Numbered from the stretch's first letter, positions 43,252 to 53,590 are shown. The stretch: DNA of 64,000 nucleotides from an uncultured Prevotellaceae bacterium (GCA_900315455.1 OMZE01000021.1:1-64000); one strand, 5' to 3'. Translations and numbers: made by a program. Notes: generated by a model from the letters alone, not told the origin.

Positions 43252-45444
43252 TTACGAGAACGCTACGGTCAGTCCAGCCATGACGATGCTCACCATCGAC
43301 ATCAGTTTGATGAGGATGTTGAGGCTCGGGCCAGAGGTGTCCTTGAACGGGTCGCCAACAGTGTCGCCCACGATAGTGGCCTTATGCGCAAACGAACCCT
43401 TTCCACCGAAGTTGCCTTCTTCTACCATCTTCTTGGCATTGTCCCAGGCTCCTCCGGCATTGGCCATGAACACCGCGAGGGTGAAGCCGCACGACAGACC
43501 GCCTACCAACAGACCAAGCACACCGGCAACGCCGAGTATCACGCCCACGACGATGGGGATGGCAATGGCAAGGAGCGACGGGAATACCATCTCATGCTGG
43601 GCGGCACGGGTGGATATCTCCACGCAACGCTTGTAGTCGGGTGTACCCGTTCCCTCGAGAATACCGGCAATCTCCTTGAACTGACGGCGAACTTCCTCCA
43701 CCATCTTCTGGGCGGCACGGCCCACGGCTTCCATGGTGAGACCGCAGAAGAGGAAGGCTGCCATGGCACCGATGAAGGCACCCACTAGCACTCTCGGGTT
43801 CATCAGGTTCACCTGGAAGTAGTTCATGAAGTCGGGGATGGTGGCTTGGGCGGCCGAAATGGTCTCGCCGGCAAGATTGGTCAGTTCGGTGTGCGAACGC
43901 TCCATGGCTATCTTCACCTCCTCGATATACGAGGCCAACAGGGCGAGGGCGGTGAGAGCGGCAGAGCCGATGGCAAAGCCCTTGCCAGTGGCGGCGGTGG
44001 TGTTGCCCAGGGCGTCGAGGGCATCGGTACGGTGACGCACTTCCTCGCCCAACTCGCTCATCTCGGCGTTGCCGCCGGCATTGTCGGCGATGGGGCCGTA
44101 GGCGTCGGTGGCAAGCGTGATGCCCAGTGTGGAGAGCATACCCACAGCGGCGATGCCGATGCCGTAAAGGCCGTGTGAGAGACTGGCTGAACTCATCGAC
44201 ATGTCGAAGCCGTTGGCGCAGAGATAACTCATGATGATGGCGACGCCAATGGTGAGCACGGGGATACAGGTGGATATCATACCCGTTCCGATACCCTTGA
44301 TGATGACGGTGGCAGAACCTGTCTGGCCGGCCTCGGAAATCCTCTGGGTGGGCTTATAGGAGTGTGAGGTGTAGTATTCTGTGGCTTGTCCGATAATCAC
44401 GCCGGCTGCCAAACCTGAAATCACGGAGAATGACAGACCCAGCCAGTTCTCTATCTGAAGCAGGTAGAGAATGATAAAGGTGGCTACGGCAATGAGAACG
44501 GCAGAGACGTTGGTACCCAGCGAGAGGGAGTGGAGCAGGTCTTTCATCGTGGCACCTTCCTTGGTCCTGACAAGATAGATGCCGAAAATGCTCAGGAACA
44601 CACCCACGGCGGCGATGAGCATCGGGGCAATCACTGCCTTCAACTGCATGTCGGGAACCATCGCAAAGGCCACAGCACCCAGGGCAGCGGTACTCAGAAT
44701 ACTGCCGCAGTAACTCTCGTAGAGGTCGGCACCCATACCGGCCACGTCGCCCACGTTGTCGCCCACGTTGTCGGCGATGGTGGCGGGGTTGCGCGGGTCG
44801 TCCTCGGGGATGTCGGCTTCCACCTTACCCACGATGTCGGCACCCACGTCGGCTGCCTTGGTGTAGATACCACCACCCACACGGGCAAACAGAGCCTGTG
44901 TAGAAGCACCCATACCAAATGTAAGCATGGTGGTGGTGATGGTAATCAATGCCAGGTTGTCGCCTTGATAGAAGTAGTTGAGGACCAGAAACCAGATGGC
45001 AATGTCGAGCAGACCGAGGCCAACGACGGTAAGACCCATCACGGCGCCAGAGCGGAAAGCAATCTTCAGACCTCCGTCCATGCTCTGACGGGCAGCATTG
45101 GCGGTGCGGGCAGAGGCATAGGTGGCTGTCTTCATGCCGAAGAAACCGGCCAAACCGCTGAAGAAACCTCCCGTGAGGAAGGCAAACGGAACCCACGGGT
45201 TCTGCCAGTGGAGCACGTAGGCCATGAAGGCGAAGATGATGGCAAGAACGATGAACACGATAAGCACCACACGGTATTGCTGCTTCAGATAGGCCATGGC
45301 ACCATGGCGCACGTATTCAGCGATTTCTTTCATTCTTGGTGTGCCCTCTTCTTCTTTCATCATTTGTTTAAAGAAGAACCAAGCCATTCCCAATGCGCAC
45401 ACCGATGCAATCGGGACCAGCCAAAATACTAATGGAATATTCAT
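43252..45444 (-). CDS. hppA: membrane ion-pumping pyrophosphatase, K+-dependent type
   Basis: 730 residues from the ATG at 45444 ([19 protein letters not shown]), about 16 membrane helices. The substrate motif is complete: [19 protein letters not shown], then [20 protein letters not shown], and [14 protein letters not shown] near the end. At the K+ site the sequence is [10 protein letters not shown], with Ala where K+-independent enzymes have Lys, so it should need K+. It hydrolyses PPi and pumps H+ and/or Na+ across the inner membrane. PPi is also a product of ppdK, encoded 3 kb away. A -7 box TAATTTTG (45488-45481) lies about 37 bases before the start. Confidence 0.96.
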   Translation of the reverse strand: MNIPLVFWLVPIASVCALGMAWFFFKQMMKEEEGTPRMKEIAEYVRHGAMAYLKQQYRVVLIVFIVLAIIFAFMAYVLHWQNPWVPFAFLTGGFFSGLAGFFGMKTATYASARTANAARQSMDGGLKIAFRSGAVMGLTVVGLGLLDIAIWFLVLNYFYQGDNLALITITTTMLTFGMGASTQALFARVGGGIYTKAADVGADIVGKVEADIPEDDPRNPATIADNVGDNVGDVAGMGADLYESYCGSILSTAALGAVAFAMVPDMQLKAVIAPMLIAAVGVFLSIFGIYLVRTKEGATMKDLLHSLSLGTNVSAVLIAVATFIILYLLQIENWLGLSFSVISGLAAGVIIGQATEYYTSHSYKPTQRISEAGQTGSATVIIKGIGTGMISTCIPVLTIGVAIIMSYLCANGFDMSMSSASLSHGLYGIGIAAVGMLSTLGITLATDAYGPIADNAGGNAEMSELGEEVRHRTDALDALGNTTAATGKGFAIGSAALTALALLASYIEEVKIAMERSHTELTNLAGETISAAQATIPDFMNYFQVNLMNPRVLVGAFIGAMAAFLFCGLTMEAVGRAAQKMVEEVRRQFKEIAGILEGTGTPDYKRCVEISTRAAQHEMVFPSLLAIAIPIVVGVILGVAGVLGLLVGGLSCGFTLAVFMANAGGAWDNAKKMVEEGNFGGKGSFAHKATIVGDTVGDPFKDTSGPSLNILIKLMSMVSIVMAGLTVAFS

Positions 45445-45565
45445 TGATGTTAGATAATGGTGAATTCTATAATCAGCACACAAAATTACGAATATTTAAC
45501 TATAAAATGTGCTCACCAATGATAAAAATTGTTAACAAGTGTGTTTTTGCCCATTATCAATAAAG

Positions 45566-45591
45566 CAGGGACACCTGTGATGGTGTCCCTG
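45566..45591. terminator. hairpin between porin and hppA
   Basis: CAGGGACACC (45566-45575) pairs perfectly with 45582-45591 around TGTGAT. It lies behind the porin gene on the minus strand. It has no strong T run, so terminator function is less sure. Confidence 0.6.
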
Positions 45592-45638
45592 ATATAGCAG
45601 GCTTCCTCCTGCGGCTTGCCTAGAGGAATGACGGGTTG

Positions 45639-46760
45639 TCAGAAACGGAAGTCGAGTTCCACGTCGAGCAGGTTGTAGTCATGCTTGTCGGGGTGTCCTA
45701 TCGTCTTGTCGTTCACCCGGGCATATTCAAGGTTCAATTGCAGGTTCTTTGAGAAGAAATAGTTCAATCCTGCCTCGTAAGATGTCTTGGCAGTGTCCCA
45801 GTCCTTCTTGACTCGATAGGTTTGGTAGCGGGCTTTAGCATGCAACTTCGACTTGATGATGGGCACGATGCCAAAGATATACCAACCGTCTGCTTTGTCG
45901 CCCAAGGCGTAGTTGATGACATTGGTGCCGGTCTTGCCTGTGCCCCATCCTTGTGAGTGCAGATACTCAGCGCGTACGGTGACTTCATCCTTGTCGTACT
46001 CTGCCGACAGACAGTAACGATTGTTGGAAACGCTTTCCTCTCCGTTGGCTGTCACCATCTTGCCGTGACTGCCAGTCCATCCGAATACACCGATGCGCAA
46101 GCCTTTGATAGGCATTACCCAGATGCCTCCAATGATATCCTTGCGGTTGTCCTTGTCGGCAGTGTTGATACCCTCGCCATTATACACGCCCACTTGATAA
46201 TGGAGTAATTTGCGGCCATTGCTGTTGGGCAACACATCGCCACTGACTTGTATACCGATATCGCGTCCGCCGCTCGACTTCTCGCCTACTCGGTCGCCAA
46301 AACCAGAGAGGTTGTTGATGACATCGGCATATCCGCGCCAGCCTTGTGTGATGGGGTGCGTGGGGTTTTCAAAGGTGAATGCGCGCTTGAACTGTCCAGC
46401 GCGTACCTTGAATTCTGGGTATTTTACCCATTCGGCATAGAGGTCTACAAGTTGCACTGTTGGCTCACCCGGACCTTTGGCATTGGTGCCTTGGATTTGT
46501 GCACGCCAGTCAAAGTCTCCGATTTTGCCATCAAGAATCATACGCAACAGTCTGAGTTTGAATGTGTTGCTCTCGTTCTTCTCTGCTATCACATTGCCGG
46601 CTTCATCGGTGGTCACCTTGTACGGGTCTTGCCACTGATACTGCAACATGCCGTAGCCGCTGAACTTGATGTTGTCATACCATTTCTTCGGCTGTTCTTG
46701 TGCATTGGCAGCAATAACTGTCAGCGCCAACGCAAGGATAGTCAAAATTTTCTTTTTCAT
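45639..46760 (-). CDS. phosphate-selective-type porin (OprO/OprP fold)
   Basis: 373 residues with a signal peptide MKKKILTILALALTVIAANAQ. The mature barrel has a strand string DNIKFSGYGMLQYQWQD at the start, FKLRLLRMILDGKIGDFDWR, FKVRAGQFKRAFTFENP and a C-terminal YNLLDVELDFRF ending in Phe, the BAM signal. It belongs to the Bacteroidetes group of OprP-like porins. The anion preference is not predictable. It is separate from hppA (hairpin at 45566) and lies 66 bases downstream of rlmD on the same strand. Confidence 0.85.
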   Translation of the reverse strand: MKKKILTILALALTVIAANAQEQPKKWYDNIKFSGYGMLQYQWQDPYKVTTDEAGNVIAEKNESNTFKLRLLRMILDGKIGDFDWRAQIQGTNAKGPGEPTVQLVDLYAEWVKYPEFKVRAGQFKRAFTFENPTHPITQGWRGYADVINNLSGFGDRVGEKSSGGRDIGIQVSGDVLPNSNGRKLLHYQVGVYNGEGINTADKDNRKDIIGGIWVMPIKGLRIGVFGWTGSHGKMVTANGEESVSNNRYCLSAEYDKDEVTVRAEYLHSQGWGTGKTGTNVINYALGDKADGWYIFGIVPIIKSKLHAKARYQTYRVKKDWDTAKTSYEAGLNYFFSKNLQLNLEYARVNDKTIGHPDKHDYNLLDVELDFRF

Positions 46761-46826
46761 AGTAGTTGGGTTTAGAGGATTATGTGATTGATAATGTGTT
46801 AATTAGGACGAGAGGGATGGGCTTGG

Positions 46827-48257
46827 TCATTGCCCTTGGTCGCGGGCAATGAGCAGCACCACGTTCTCCACATGGGGGGTGTGGGGGAACATGTCTACCG
46901 GCTGTACCGCCTCCACACGGTAGGCCTCGTCGAGGTCGGCCAGGTCGCGCGCCTGCGTGGCAGGGTTGCAACTCACGTAGACGATGCGGCGAGGATGGGC
47001 ACGCAGGATGGTCTGCACCACATCGGGGTGCATGCCGGCACGTGGGGGGTCGGTGATGAGCACGTCGGGACGGCCATGGGCGGCAATGAAGTCGTCGGTG
47101 AGGATGTCTTTCATGTCGCCGGCGAAGAAAAGGGTGTTGTCGATGCCGTTCTCCATGGAGTTCACACGGGCGTCGTCGATGGCCTCGGGCACATATTCGA
47201 TGCCGATGACCTCGAGCGCCTGGCGGGCGAGGAAATTGGCTATTGTGCCCGTACCGGTATAGAGGTCGTACACCAACTCGTCGCCCGTGAGGGCGGCAAA
47301 GTCGCGCGCTACGGAATAGAGCACGTGGGCTTGGTCGGTGTTGGTCTGGTAGAAACTCTTCGGACCCACCTTGAACCGCAGTTCCTCCATCTTCTCATAG
47401 ATGTGGTCATTGCCCTTGAAGGTCACCACCTCGAGGTCGCCAAAGGTGTCGTTGCACTTCTGGTTGTCTACATAGAGCAGCGACGTGATTTGAGGAAATT
47501 GTTCGGCTACGTGAGCAAGCAGGGTCTCTGCGGTGGCACGGTCGCCTTCTTCCTCGAAGTGAAACTGCACGAGCACCATCCACTCCCCGGTATTGGAGTT
47601 GCGTATCATGATGTCGCGGAGCAGGCCCTTCTGTTGGCGGATGTCGAAATAGGCGATGTGGTGCTGGTCGGCATAGTCGCGGATGGCATTGCGAATGTCG
47701 TTGTGCAGGCCATCCATCAGACAGCACTCCTCGATGGGCAACACCTTGTCGAAAGCACCGGTGATGTGGAGGCCGATGGCGTTCATGTTGGTGTATTCAG
47801 TGCCGCTGGCTATCTCGTCGCGGGTGAGCCAGCGCTTGTTGCAGCACTCAAACTCCATCTTGTTGCGGTAGCCGGCGGTTTTCGCCGAACCGAGGATGGG
47901 GCGCAACGGGGGAAGGGCTACCTTGCCGATGCGGGTGAGTTGGTCGTAGACCTGGCGCTCCTTCATCTTCAACTGCTCAGGATAGGGGAGAATCTGCCAC
48001 TTGCAGCCCCCGCAGACACCGAAATGGCGGCACATTGGCGCCACACGTAGCGCACTGGGTTTCACCAGGCGAGTAACCTCGCCCTCGCTGTAGTTCTTCC
48101 GCTTCTTGCGAATCTGGATGTCGACCACGTCGCCGGGCACCACGAAGGGCACGAAGACCACTTTCTCGTCGATGTGGGCAATGCATTTGCCTTCGGCAGC
48201 GCACGACTCTATTTCTACGCTTTCGTATAGTGGTAAAGGTTTCTTGTTCCTCGCCAT
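46827..48257 (-). CDS. rlmD: 23S rRNA (uracil-C5)-methyltransferase
   Basis: 476 residues. The order is an N-terminal TRAM domain (CIAHIDEKVVFVPFVVPGD), the Fe-S cysteines MCRHFGVCGGCKW, and a SAM methyltransferase domain with LVYDLYTGTGTIANFLA. Then come DPPRAGMHP and the nucleophile Cys in YVSCNPATQARDL. This is the RumA/RlmD class that methylates U1939 in 23S rRNA, although the RlmCD-type dual enzymes of Gram-positives are similar. It has its own promoter at 48344-48373. Confidence 0.92.
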   Translation of the reverse strand: MARNKKPLPLYESVEIESCAAEGKCIAHIDEKVVFVPFVVPGDVVDIQIRKKRKNYSEGEVTRLVKPSALRVAPMCRHFGVCGGCKWQILPYPEQLKMKERQVYDQLTRIGKVALPPLRPILGSAKTAGYRNKMEFECCNKRWLTRDEIASGTEYTNMNAIGLHITGAFDKVLPIEECCLMDGLHNDIRNAIRDYADQHHIAYFDIRQQKGLLRDIMIRNSNTGEWMVLVQFHFEEEGDRATAETLLAHVAEQFPQITSLLYVDNQKCNDTFGDLEVVTFKGNDHIYEKMEELRFKVGPKSFYQTNTDQAHVLYSVARDFAALTGDELVYDLYTGTGTIANFLARQALEVIGIEYVPEAIDDARVNSMENGIDNTLFFAGDMKDILTDDFIAAHGRPDVLITDPPRAGMHPDVVQTILRAHPRRIVYVSCNPATQARDLADLDEAYRVEAVQPVDMFPHTPHVENVVLLIARDQGQ

Positions 48258-48621
48258 AATCAGTTGCTCAACAGGGTTGATAGGGAATGGTGGAAGCAGT
48301 CCACCATAATGCTCCGAAAAAACTCTCGAAGAAAGAGTTTTTGCAAAGATAGAAAAAAAAGCCGAAAAACAAAATTATCTCGTGAAGTTTTTCGGAGATA
48401 ACATGATTATTTGGCCTTATTCCGCCTTTTTGTTCTGGCTTTCAGTACCAGTGCCCATAAACGTGGTTTTCCTCAATAGTTGAGCGAATGCGAAACTTGA
48501 ATAAATGTAAATGTAATCGGTAGTTTGCAAAAAAAAATAAGAAAAGTTTTGCCGTTACATGAAATTGCAGTATATTTGCATCACAAAGACACATTTTTAT
48601 TTTAGAAACCATAAATCAATT
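48258..48621. promoter_or_regulatory. divergent region rlmD / ppdK with two promoters
   Basis: Minus strand: TATCTTTG at 48351-48344 with TTTG at 48373-48370 (spacing 18) serves rlmD. Plus strand: TTTG at 48548-48551, 19 bases, then TATATTTG at 48571-48578 serves ppdK, giving a leader of about 35 bases. Between them lies a GTTGAGCGAATGC-AAACTTGA repeat copy (48479-48501). Confidence 0.75.
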
Positions 48622-51345
48622 ATGAGCGAACAGAAAAGAGTTTATACCTTCGGCAACGGAAAGGCTGAAGGTAATGCTAAAATGCGTGAGCAATTGGGTG
48701 GCAAAGGTGCTAACCTTGCAGAGATGAACCTTATCGGAGTGCCCGTGCCTCCAGGATTCACCATCACCACCGATTGCTGCAACGAGTATTACGAAGTAGG
48801 TCAGGAGAAAATCAAGGAAGTGCTTGACGCCGACGTGACCGCCGCAGTGAAACACATCGAGGTGTTGATGAATTCGAAATTCGGTGATGCCGAGAATCCT
48901 CTCCTGGTGAGTGTGCGCTCTGGTGCACGTGCCTCCATGCCTGGCATGATGGATACCATCCTCAACCTCGGTCTCAACGACGAGGTGGCAGAGGGAATGG
49001 TGCGCAAGACCAACAACCCACATTTCGTTTACGACTCCTACCGCCGCTTCGTGCAGATGTACGGCGACGTGGTGCTTGAGATGAAGCCGGTCAACAAAGA
49101 GGATATCGACCCGTTCGAGGAGATTATCGAGAAAGTGAAGGCTGAGCGCGGCATCAAACTCGACAAGGACCTTTCTGTTGAAGAACTCAAGAAACTGGTG
49201 GCTCTCTTCAAGGCTGCTATCAAGGAGCGTACAGGGAAAGACTTCCCCAACGACCCCATCGAGCAACTCTGGGGCGCCATCTGCGCCGTGTTCCGCAGTT
49301 GGATGAACGAGCGCGCCATCCTCTACCGCAAGATGGAAGGTATCCCCGACGAGTGGGGAACTGCCGTGTCGGTGATGGCAATGGTATTCGGCAACATGGG
49401 CGAAACCTCTGCTACTGGCGTATGCTTCAGCCGTGACGCCGCAAATGGTGAGAACCTCTTCAATGGTGAGTATCTCGTCAACGCACAGGGCGAGGACGTG
49501 GTGGCTGGTATCCGCACACCACAGCAGATTACAAAGGTGGGCTCGCAGCGCTGGGCTCAGCGCGCCGGCATCTCCGAGGAGGAGCGTGCTGCCAAGTATC
49601 CTTCAATGGAAGAGGCTATGCCAGAAATCTACAAGGAACTCGACGGCATTCAGAACAAACTCGAGGAGCACTACCACGATATGCAGGATATGGAGTTCAC
49701 CGTTCAGGAAGGCAAACTCTGGTTCCTCCAGACACGTAACGGCAAGCGCACCGGTGCTGCCATGGTGAAAATCGCTATCGACCTGCTCCATGAGGGTAAG
49801 ATCGATGAGAAGACCGCCATCCTGCGTTGTGAACCGCAGAAACTCGACGAACTGCTCCACCCGGTATTCGACAAGATGGCTCTCTCGCAGGCCAAGGTGA
49901 TTGCTCAGGGTCTTCCCGCTTCTCCTGGTGCCGCTTGCGGACAAATCGTGTTCCATGCCGACGATGCTCAGGCTTGGCATGAGGATGGACATAAGGTGGT
50001 GCTCGTACGTATCGAGACTTCACCCGAGGACCTCGCCGGTATGTCGGCAGCCGAGGGTATCCTCACCGCACGTGGTGGTATGACCTCTCACGCTGCTGTG
50101 GTGGCTCGTGGTATGGGTAAGTGCTGCGTCTCTGGCGTAGGCTCACTGAATGTCAGTTACAAGGACAAGACCGTGGAAATCGACGGCGTCGTTTACAAAG
50201 AGGGCGACTACATTTCCCTCAACGGTACAACAGGTCAGGTCTACGCCGGTGAAGTGCCCACAAAGGCTGCTGAACTGAGCGGTGACTTCAAGGAACTGAT
50301 GGACCTCTGCGACAAATATACTAAACTGCAGGTGCGCACCAACGCCGACACACCACATGATGCTCAGGTGGCTCGCAACTTCGGTGCCAAGGGTATCGGT
50401 CTTACCCGTACAGAGCACATGTTCTTCGACGACAAGAAGATCATCGCCATGCGTGAGATGATTCTCGCCGACAGCGTTGCAGGTCGTGAGAAGGCTCTTG
50501 CCAAACTGTTGCCTTATCAGAAGGCTGACTTCAAGGGTATCCTCGAGGCAATGGACGGACTGCCAGTCAACATCCGTCTGCTCGATCCGCCTCTCCATGA
50601 GTTCGTTCCCCACGATCTCGCAGGTCAGGAGACAATGGCCAAGGAGATGGGCGTATCGCTCGAAACCATCCAGCGCCGCGTGGCTTCGCTGGCAGAGAAC
50701 AACCCGATGCTGGGTCACCGTGGATGCCGTCTGGGTATCACCTTCCCGGAGATTACCGCCATGCAGACACGTGCCATCCTCTCCGCTGCTTGTGAGTTGA
50801 AGAAGGAAGGCAAGAACCCAATGCCGGAAATCATGGTGCCGCTCATCGGTACACTCCATGAGTTGAAACAGCAGAAGGAAATCATCCAGTATGCCGCCAA
50901 AGAGGTGTTTGCTGCCGAGGGCGTCGAAGTGGAGTTCGAAGTGGGTACAATGATCGAGATTCCGCGCGCTGCGCTGACAGCCGACCGCATCGCTACTGAG
51001 GCTCAGTACTTCTCATTCGGTACCAACGACCTCACACAGATGACATTCGGATACAGCCGCGACGACATCGCTTCGTTCTTGCCGGTTTACCTCGACAAGA
51101 AGATTCTGAAGGTTGACCCATTCCAGGTGCTCGATCAGAATGGCGTGGGCAAACTCATCAAGTATGCTGTACGTGAGGGCCGTGCCGTACGTCCGGAACT
51201 CCGCTGCGGTATCTGCGGTGAGCACGGTGGAGAACCCAGTTCGGTGAAGTTCTGTGCCAAGATCGGCATGAACTATGCTTCTTGCTCGCCGTTCCGCGTG
51301 CCTATCGCTCGTCTGGCAGCAGCACAGGCAGCAGTAGAAGAGTAA
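48622..51345 (+). CDS. ppdK: pyruvate, phosphate dikinase
   Basis: 907 residues from the ATG at 48622 (MSEQKRVYTFGNGKAEGNAK). In-frame codons upstream of it lie before the predicted transcript start. The three modules are present: ATP-grasp (GGKGANLAEMNLIGVPVPPG), the phosphohistidine domain with TARGGMTSHAAVVARGMG (His swings between sites), and the PEP domain with GCRLGITFPEI and CGICGEHGGEPSS. It interconverts pyruvate + ATP + Pi and PEP + AMP + PPi, either glycolytic or gluconeogenic. The PPi fits the nearby hppA. It ends in the hairpin at 51359. Confidence 0.97.
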   Translation: MSEQKRVYTFGNGKAEGNAKMREQLGGKGANLAEMNLIGVPVPPGFTITTDCCNEYYEVGQEKIKEVLDADVTAAVKHIEVLMNSKFGDAENPLLVSVRSGARASMPGMMDTILNLGLNDEVAEGMVRKTNNPHFVYDSYRRFVQMYGDVVLEMKPVNKEDIDPFEEIIEKVKAERGIKLDKDLSVEELKKLVALFKAAIKERTGKDFPNDPIEQLWGAICAVFRSWMNERAILYRKMEGIPDEWGTAVSVMAMVFGNMGETSATGVCFSRDAANGENLFNGEYLVNAQGEDVVAGIRTPQQITKVGSQRWAQRAGISEEERAAKYPSMEEAMPEIYKELDGIQNKLEEHYHDMQDMEFTVQEGKLWFLQTRNGKRTGAAMVKIAIDLLHEGKIDEKTAILRCEPQKLDELLHPVFDKMALSQAKVIAQGLPASPGAACGQIVFHADDAQAWHEDGHKVVLVRIETSPEDLAGMSAAEGILTARGGMTSHAAVVARGMGKCCVSGVGSLNVSYKDKTVEIDGVVYKEGDYISLNGTTGQVYAGEVPTKAAELSGDFKELMDLCDKYTKLQVRTNADTPHDAQVARNFGAKGIGLTRTEHMFFDDKKIIAMREMILADSVAGREKALAKLLPYQKADFKGILEAMDGLPVNIRLLDPPLHEFVPHDLAGQETMAKEMGVSLETIQRRVASLAENNPMLGHRGCRLGITFPEITAMQTRAILSAACELKKEGKNPMPEIMVPLIGTLHELKQQKEIIQYAAKEVFAAEGVEVEFEVGTMIEIPRAALTADRIATEAQYFSFGTNDLTQMTFGYSRDDIASFLPVYLDKKILKVDPFQVLDQNGVGKLIKYAVREGRAVRPELRCGICGEHGGEPSSVKFCAKIGMNYASCSPFRVPIARLAAAQAAVEE

Positions 51346-51358
51346 TATTCATTCATTT

Positions 51359-51385
51359 CGGCAAGCCGTGACTCACGGCTTGCCG
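51359..51385. terminator. hairpin after ppdK
   Basis: CGGCAAGCCGTGA and its complement TCACGGCTTGCCG face each other across a single base (51359-51385). No T run follows, so it may be a processing or stability hairpin rather than a terminator. Confidence 0.6.
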
Positions 51386-51414
51386 GATATTGTTTACTTG
51401 TAAGATTTAAAAAG

Positions 51415-51720
51415 ATGGATGCATTTGACAAATTGGGCCTCATCTGCTTGGTAATGGCAGCACTGGTGGTGCTCCCACTGGCTGCAAGACTGTATATGGG
51501 ATGCCACGATTGGTTGCTGGTCGGCCTGGCATCGGTGATTTCATTCCCGTTGCTGTGGATTGCCGGACTCAACACTTGTGAGTTCCTTACCAAACCTTTC
51601 AGCGAGAAAGGATTGAATGGCTTCCTTACATGGGTCATCGCCGTCATTCTGGCAGTGGTCGTTTATACCGTGTTGGGTGGCATTCTGTACTATTTGTTCA
51701 AGTTTGTGCAAATCATCTGA
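51415..51720 (+). CDS. small three-helix membrane protein
   Basis: 101 residues: helix 1 LICLVMAALVVLPLAARLY, helix 2 WLLVGLASVISFPLLWIAG, helix 3 FLTWVIAVILAVVVYTVLGG, with little else. No family is recognised. It starts 69 bases after ppdK and could be read from the same transcript through the hairpin at 51359. Confidence 0.65.
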   Translation: MDAFDKLGLICLVMAALVVLPLAARLYMGCHDWLLVGLASVISFPLLWIAGLNTCEFLTKPFSEKGLNGFLTWVIAVILAVVVYTVLGGILYYLFKFVQII

Positions 51721-51781
51721 TACAAAGGGAACTGGGTGCTCACGCGTCCATTTCCCGGAAACGATGATGTCACCCTATAGC

Positions 51782-51815
51782 CAAAGGGGGAAAGCCGACA
51801 GGCCTTCCCCCTTTG
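51782..51815 (+). terminator. hairpin after the three-helix protein gene
   Basis: CAAAGGGGGAA (51782-51792) pairs with TTCCCCCTTTG (51805-51815), with GCC/GGC pairs inside. No strong T run follows. Confidence 0.6.
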
Positions 51816-51910
51816 ACTGTTTGTGGGTATGGGCAATGGCGCTCATGCGATATGCTCCATGGATGTAGGTCAAGATATATTCTAGTCGTCCAAATGTTTT
51901 GTCGATTTTT

Positions 51911-52161
51911 TTTGCAATAATCTTTTTTTTTAATAATTTTGTCCCCATACAAAAGGTCGGCTCCCATGCTGCATGGAAAATCTATGGGAAATCCCGTTGC
52001 ATGCAGATCATAAAACCGGCAACGTATAGTGATTCAATCAATGAACTCTACTTTCGGAAGAAAGGATAATGAGAATGAAGACGGATTAAAAAGAGGTTAA
52101 TATATCTGCAAAACTTTTATCTTCCCTTTAACTCCTCTTTGATTTAATGAACATTTGAGAG
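51911..52161 (+). promoter_or_regulatory. promoter and structured 214-base leader with short uORF
   Basis: TTTG at 51911-51914, 19 bases, then TAATTTTG at 51934-51941. The leader to 52162 contains a stem CTGCATG (51969-51975) / CATGCAG (52000-52006), enclosing GGGA/TCCC. A 15-codon frame starts at the ATG at 51966 and ends at TAA 52011-52013, spanning the hairpin. No known riboswitch consensus was recognised. Confidence 0.6.
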
Positions 52162-53565
52162 ATGAAATTTGAGATTTTGAAACCCCAGTCGTTTTGTGTG
52201 GCTGGCAAGGATAAAGCCTTGGAAGACAGTATCTTCCCTGAGGCAGGTGCGGGAACCATCCACGACAGGCTGTTTCTTGTAGCAGATGGAATGGGTGGAC
52301 AAGGAAAGGGCGATGTGGTGAGTGCATCGCTGTGTCGCACCATACCCGATTTCTTGTTTCAGAACACCTGCAGTGACGAGCCGATGACGGCAGATCTGCT
52401 GCAACTTACATTGCTCGAGGCCTATAAACATCTGGCACAGGATGGCCAGAATGGGGGAGGGGTGATGTTTGCCATGCTCTATTTCCACAGGCAGGGCGCG
52501 ATGGCGGTGCATGTGGGCAACTGCCGCATCTATCATTACCGCCCGAAAACCCATACCTTATTATATAGGTCGCGCGATGACTTTAAGGCAGCCACTGCCG
52601 ACATGGTGCAACCCATCGAACCCACATGCAAGAACCTCACCAACGTGAAGTATGGCGACTATTTCGTATTGCTTACCAAAGGGGCACATGCCAATATCGC
52701 GGAGCAACAACTCTTCGATGTGCTCAACGAGGCCATCAACGATGAGGCGAAATTGCGGAAAATCGAGCAGTTGTTAGGGGATGCCAAAGACGACCATACG
52801 GTGAGCCTCGTCAGGGTGAGCGGCGTGATGGCTGAAGCCATGGACGAGCAGGTGGCTGAAACGGCACAGCCTGTTCCTGTAGTCGTGGCGCCTTCACCAA
52901 AAACTCAGCCACAGCCCCAACCAAAACCACAGCCAAAACCGCAGCCCAAGCCCCAACCGAAGCCCCAGCCGCAACCAAAACCGCAACCCAAACCATTGGT
53001 GGAGGACGTGGAGGCAAAGGCGGTGGAAACTCCTCGGGAAAGGCCGGAACGACTGGCTGATGAAACAGGGGCGGACACCGAAAAGAAGGGTGGCTTCCCC
53101 ATTGTGCCCGTCACGGCACTGCTCTTGGTGGCATTGGCAGTGGGACTCTATTTCTGGTCGAAGAGCCAAATCTCATCGAAGGATGAAGAAAAGGCAGAAG
53201 TGGTGGTGACACGCAAGGATAGCGTGAAGAAAGATACCATCAACATCATGCGCAACGAGAATGCAAAGGCGAAGGCCAATGACGACCTCTTCAAACTGCC
53301 TGAGGAGCAGAAACCTGAGGATAAGAAAAAACCTGAGACCGAACAGCGACAGGAGTCCACAACGGCCTCTATGCCCTCACAGGAGACCGAAACCACCACT
53401 CCTGCCACTACAGAGCCGGCTCCCGCTGCACCGGCAGCCACACCGGCACCACAGGAAACCACTCCTGCACCAGCGCCGGCTCCTGCTCCTGCCACAACAG
53501 CACCACCTGCCGACAATCCCGCACCTTCCACCGTGACCCCCAGACCCGTCATCCCGGAAGAGTAG
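52162..53565 (+). CDS. membrane-anchored PP2C-like protein with degenerate metal site
   Basis: 467 residues. Residues 1-220 are a PP2C fold: LEDS (residues 20-23), ADGMGGQGKGD (41-51), VGNCRIYHY and a C-terminal DDHT at 210-213. However, the usual SDG metal-ligand motif is LTKG (171-174), so an Asp ligand is lost and catalysis may be weak or absent. A Pro/Gln/Lys linker follows (about 248-280), then one membrane helix (about 313-333), then a long Pro/Ala/Thr-rich outer region that ends PRPVIPEE. It could be a transmembrane phosphatase or pseudophosphatase that senses the envelope. No kinase gene is adjacent. Confidence 0.8.
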   Translation: MKFEILKPQSFCVAGKDKALEDSIFPEAGAGTIHDRLFLVADGMGGQGKGDVVSASLCRTIPDFLFQNTCSDEPMTADLLQLTLLEAYKHLAQDGQNGGGVMFAMLYFHRQGAMAVHVGNCRIYHYRPKTHTLLYRSRDDFKAATADMVQPIEPTCKNLTNVKYGDYFVLLTKGAHANIAEQQLFDVLNEAINDEAKLRKIEQLLGDAKDDHTVSLVRVSGVMAEAMDEQVAETAQPVPVVVAPSPKTQPQPQPKPQPKPQPKPQPKPQPQPKPQPKPLVEDVEAKAVETPRERPERLADETGADTEKKGGFPIVPVTALLLVALAVGLYFWSKSQISSKDEEKAEVVVTRKDSVKKDTINIMRNENAKAKANDDLFKLPEEQKPEDKKKPETEQRQESTTASMPSQETETTTPATTEPAPAAPAATPAPQETTPAPAPAPAPATTAPPADNPAPSTVTPRPVIPEE

Positions 53566-53590
53566 TTGAAGGTGAATTTTTAGGATAAAA

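Noticed and set aside
46830-48050. 406-codon plus-strand frame opposite rlmD
   Set aside because: rlmD has all catalytic motifs. The other strand is Val/His/Gly-rich noise.
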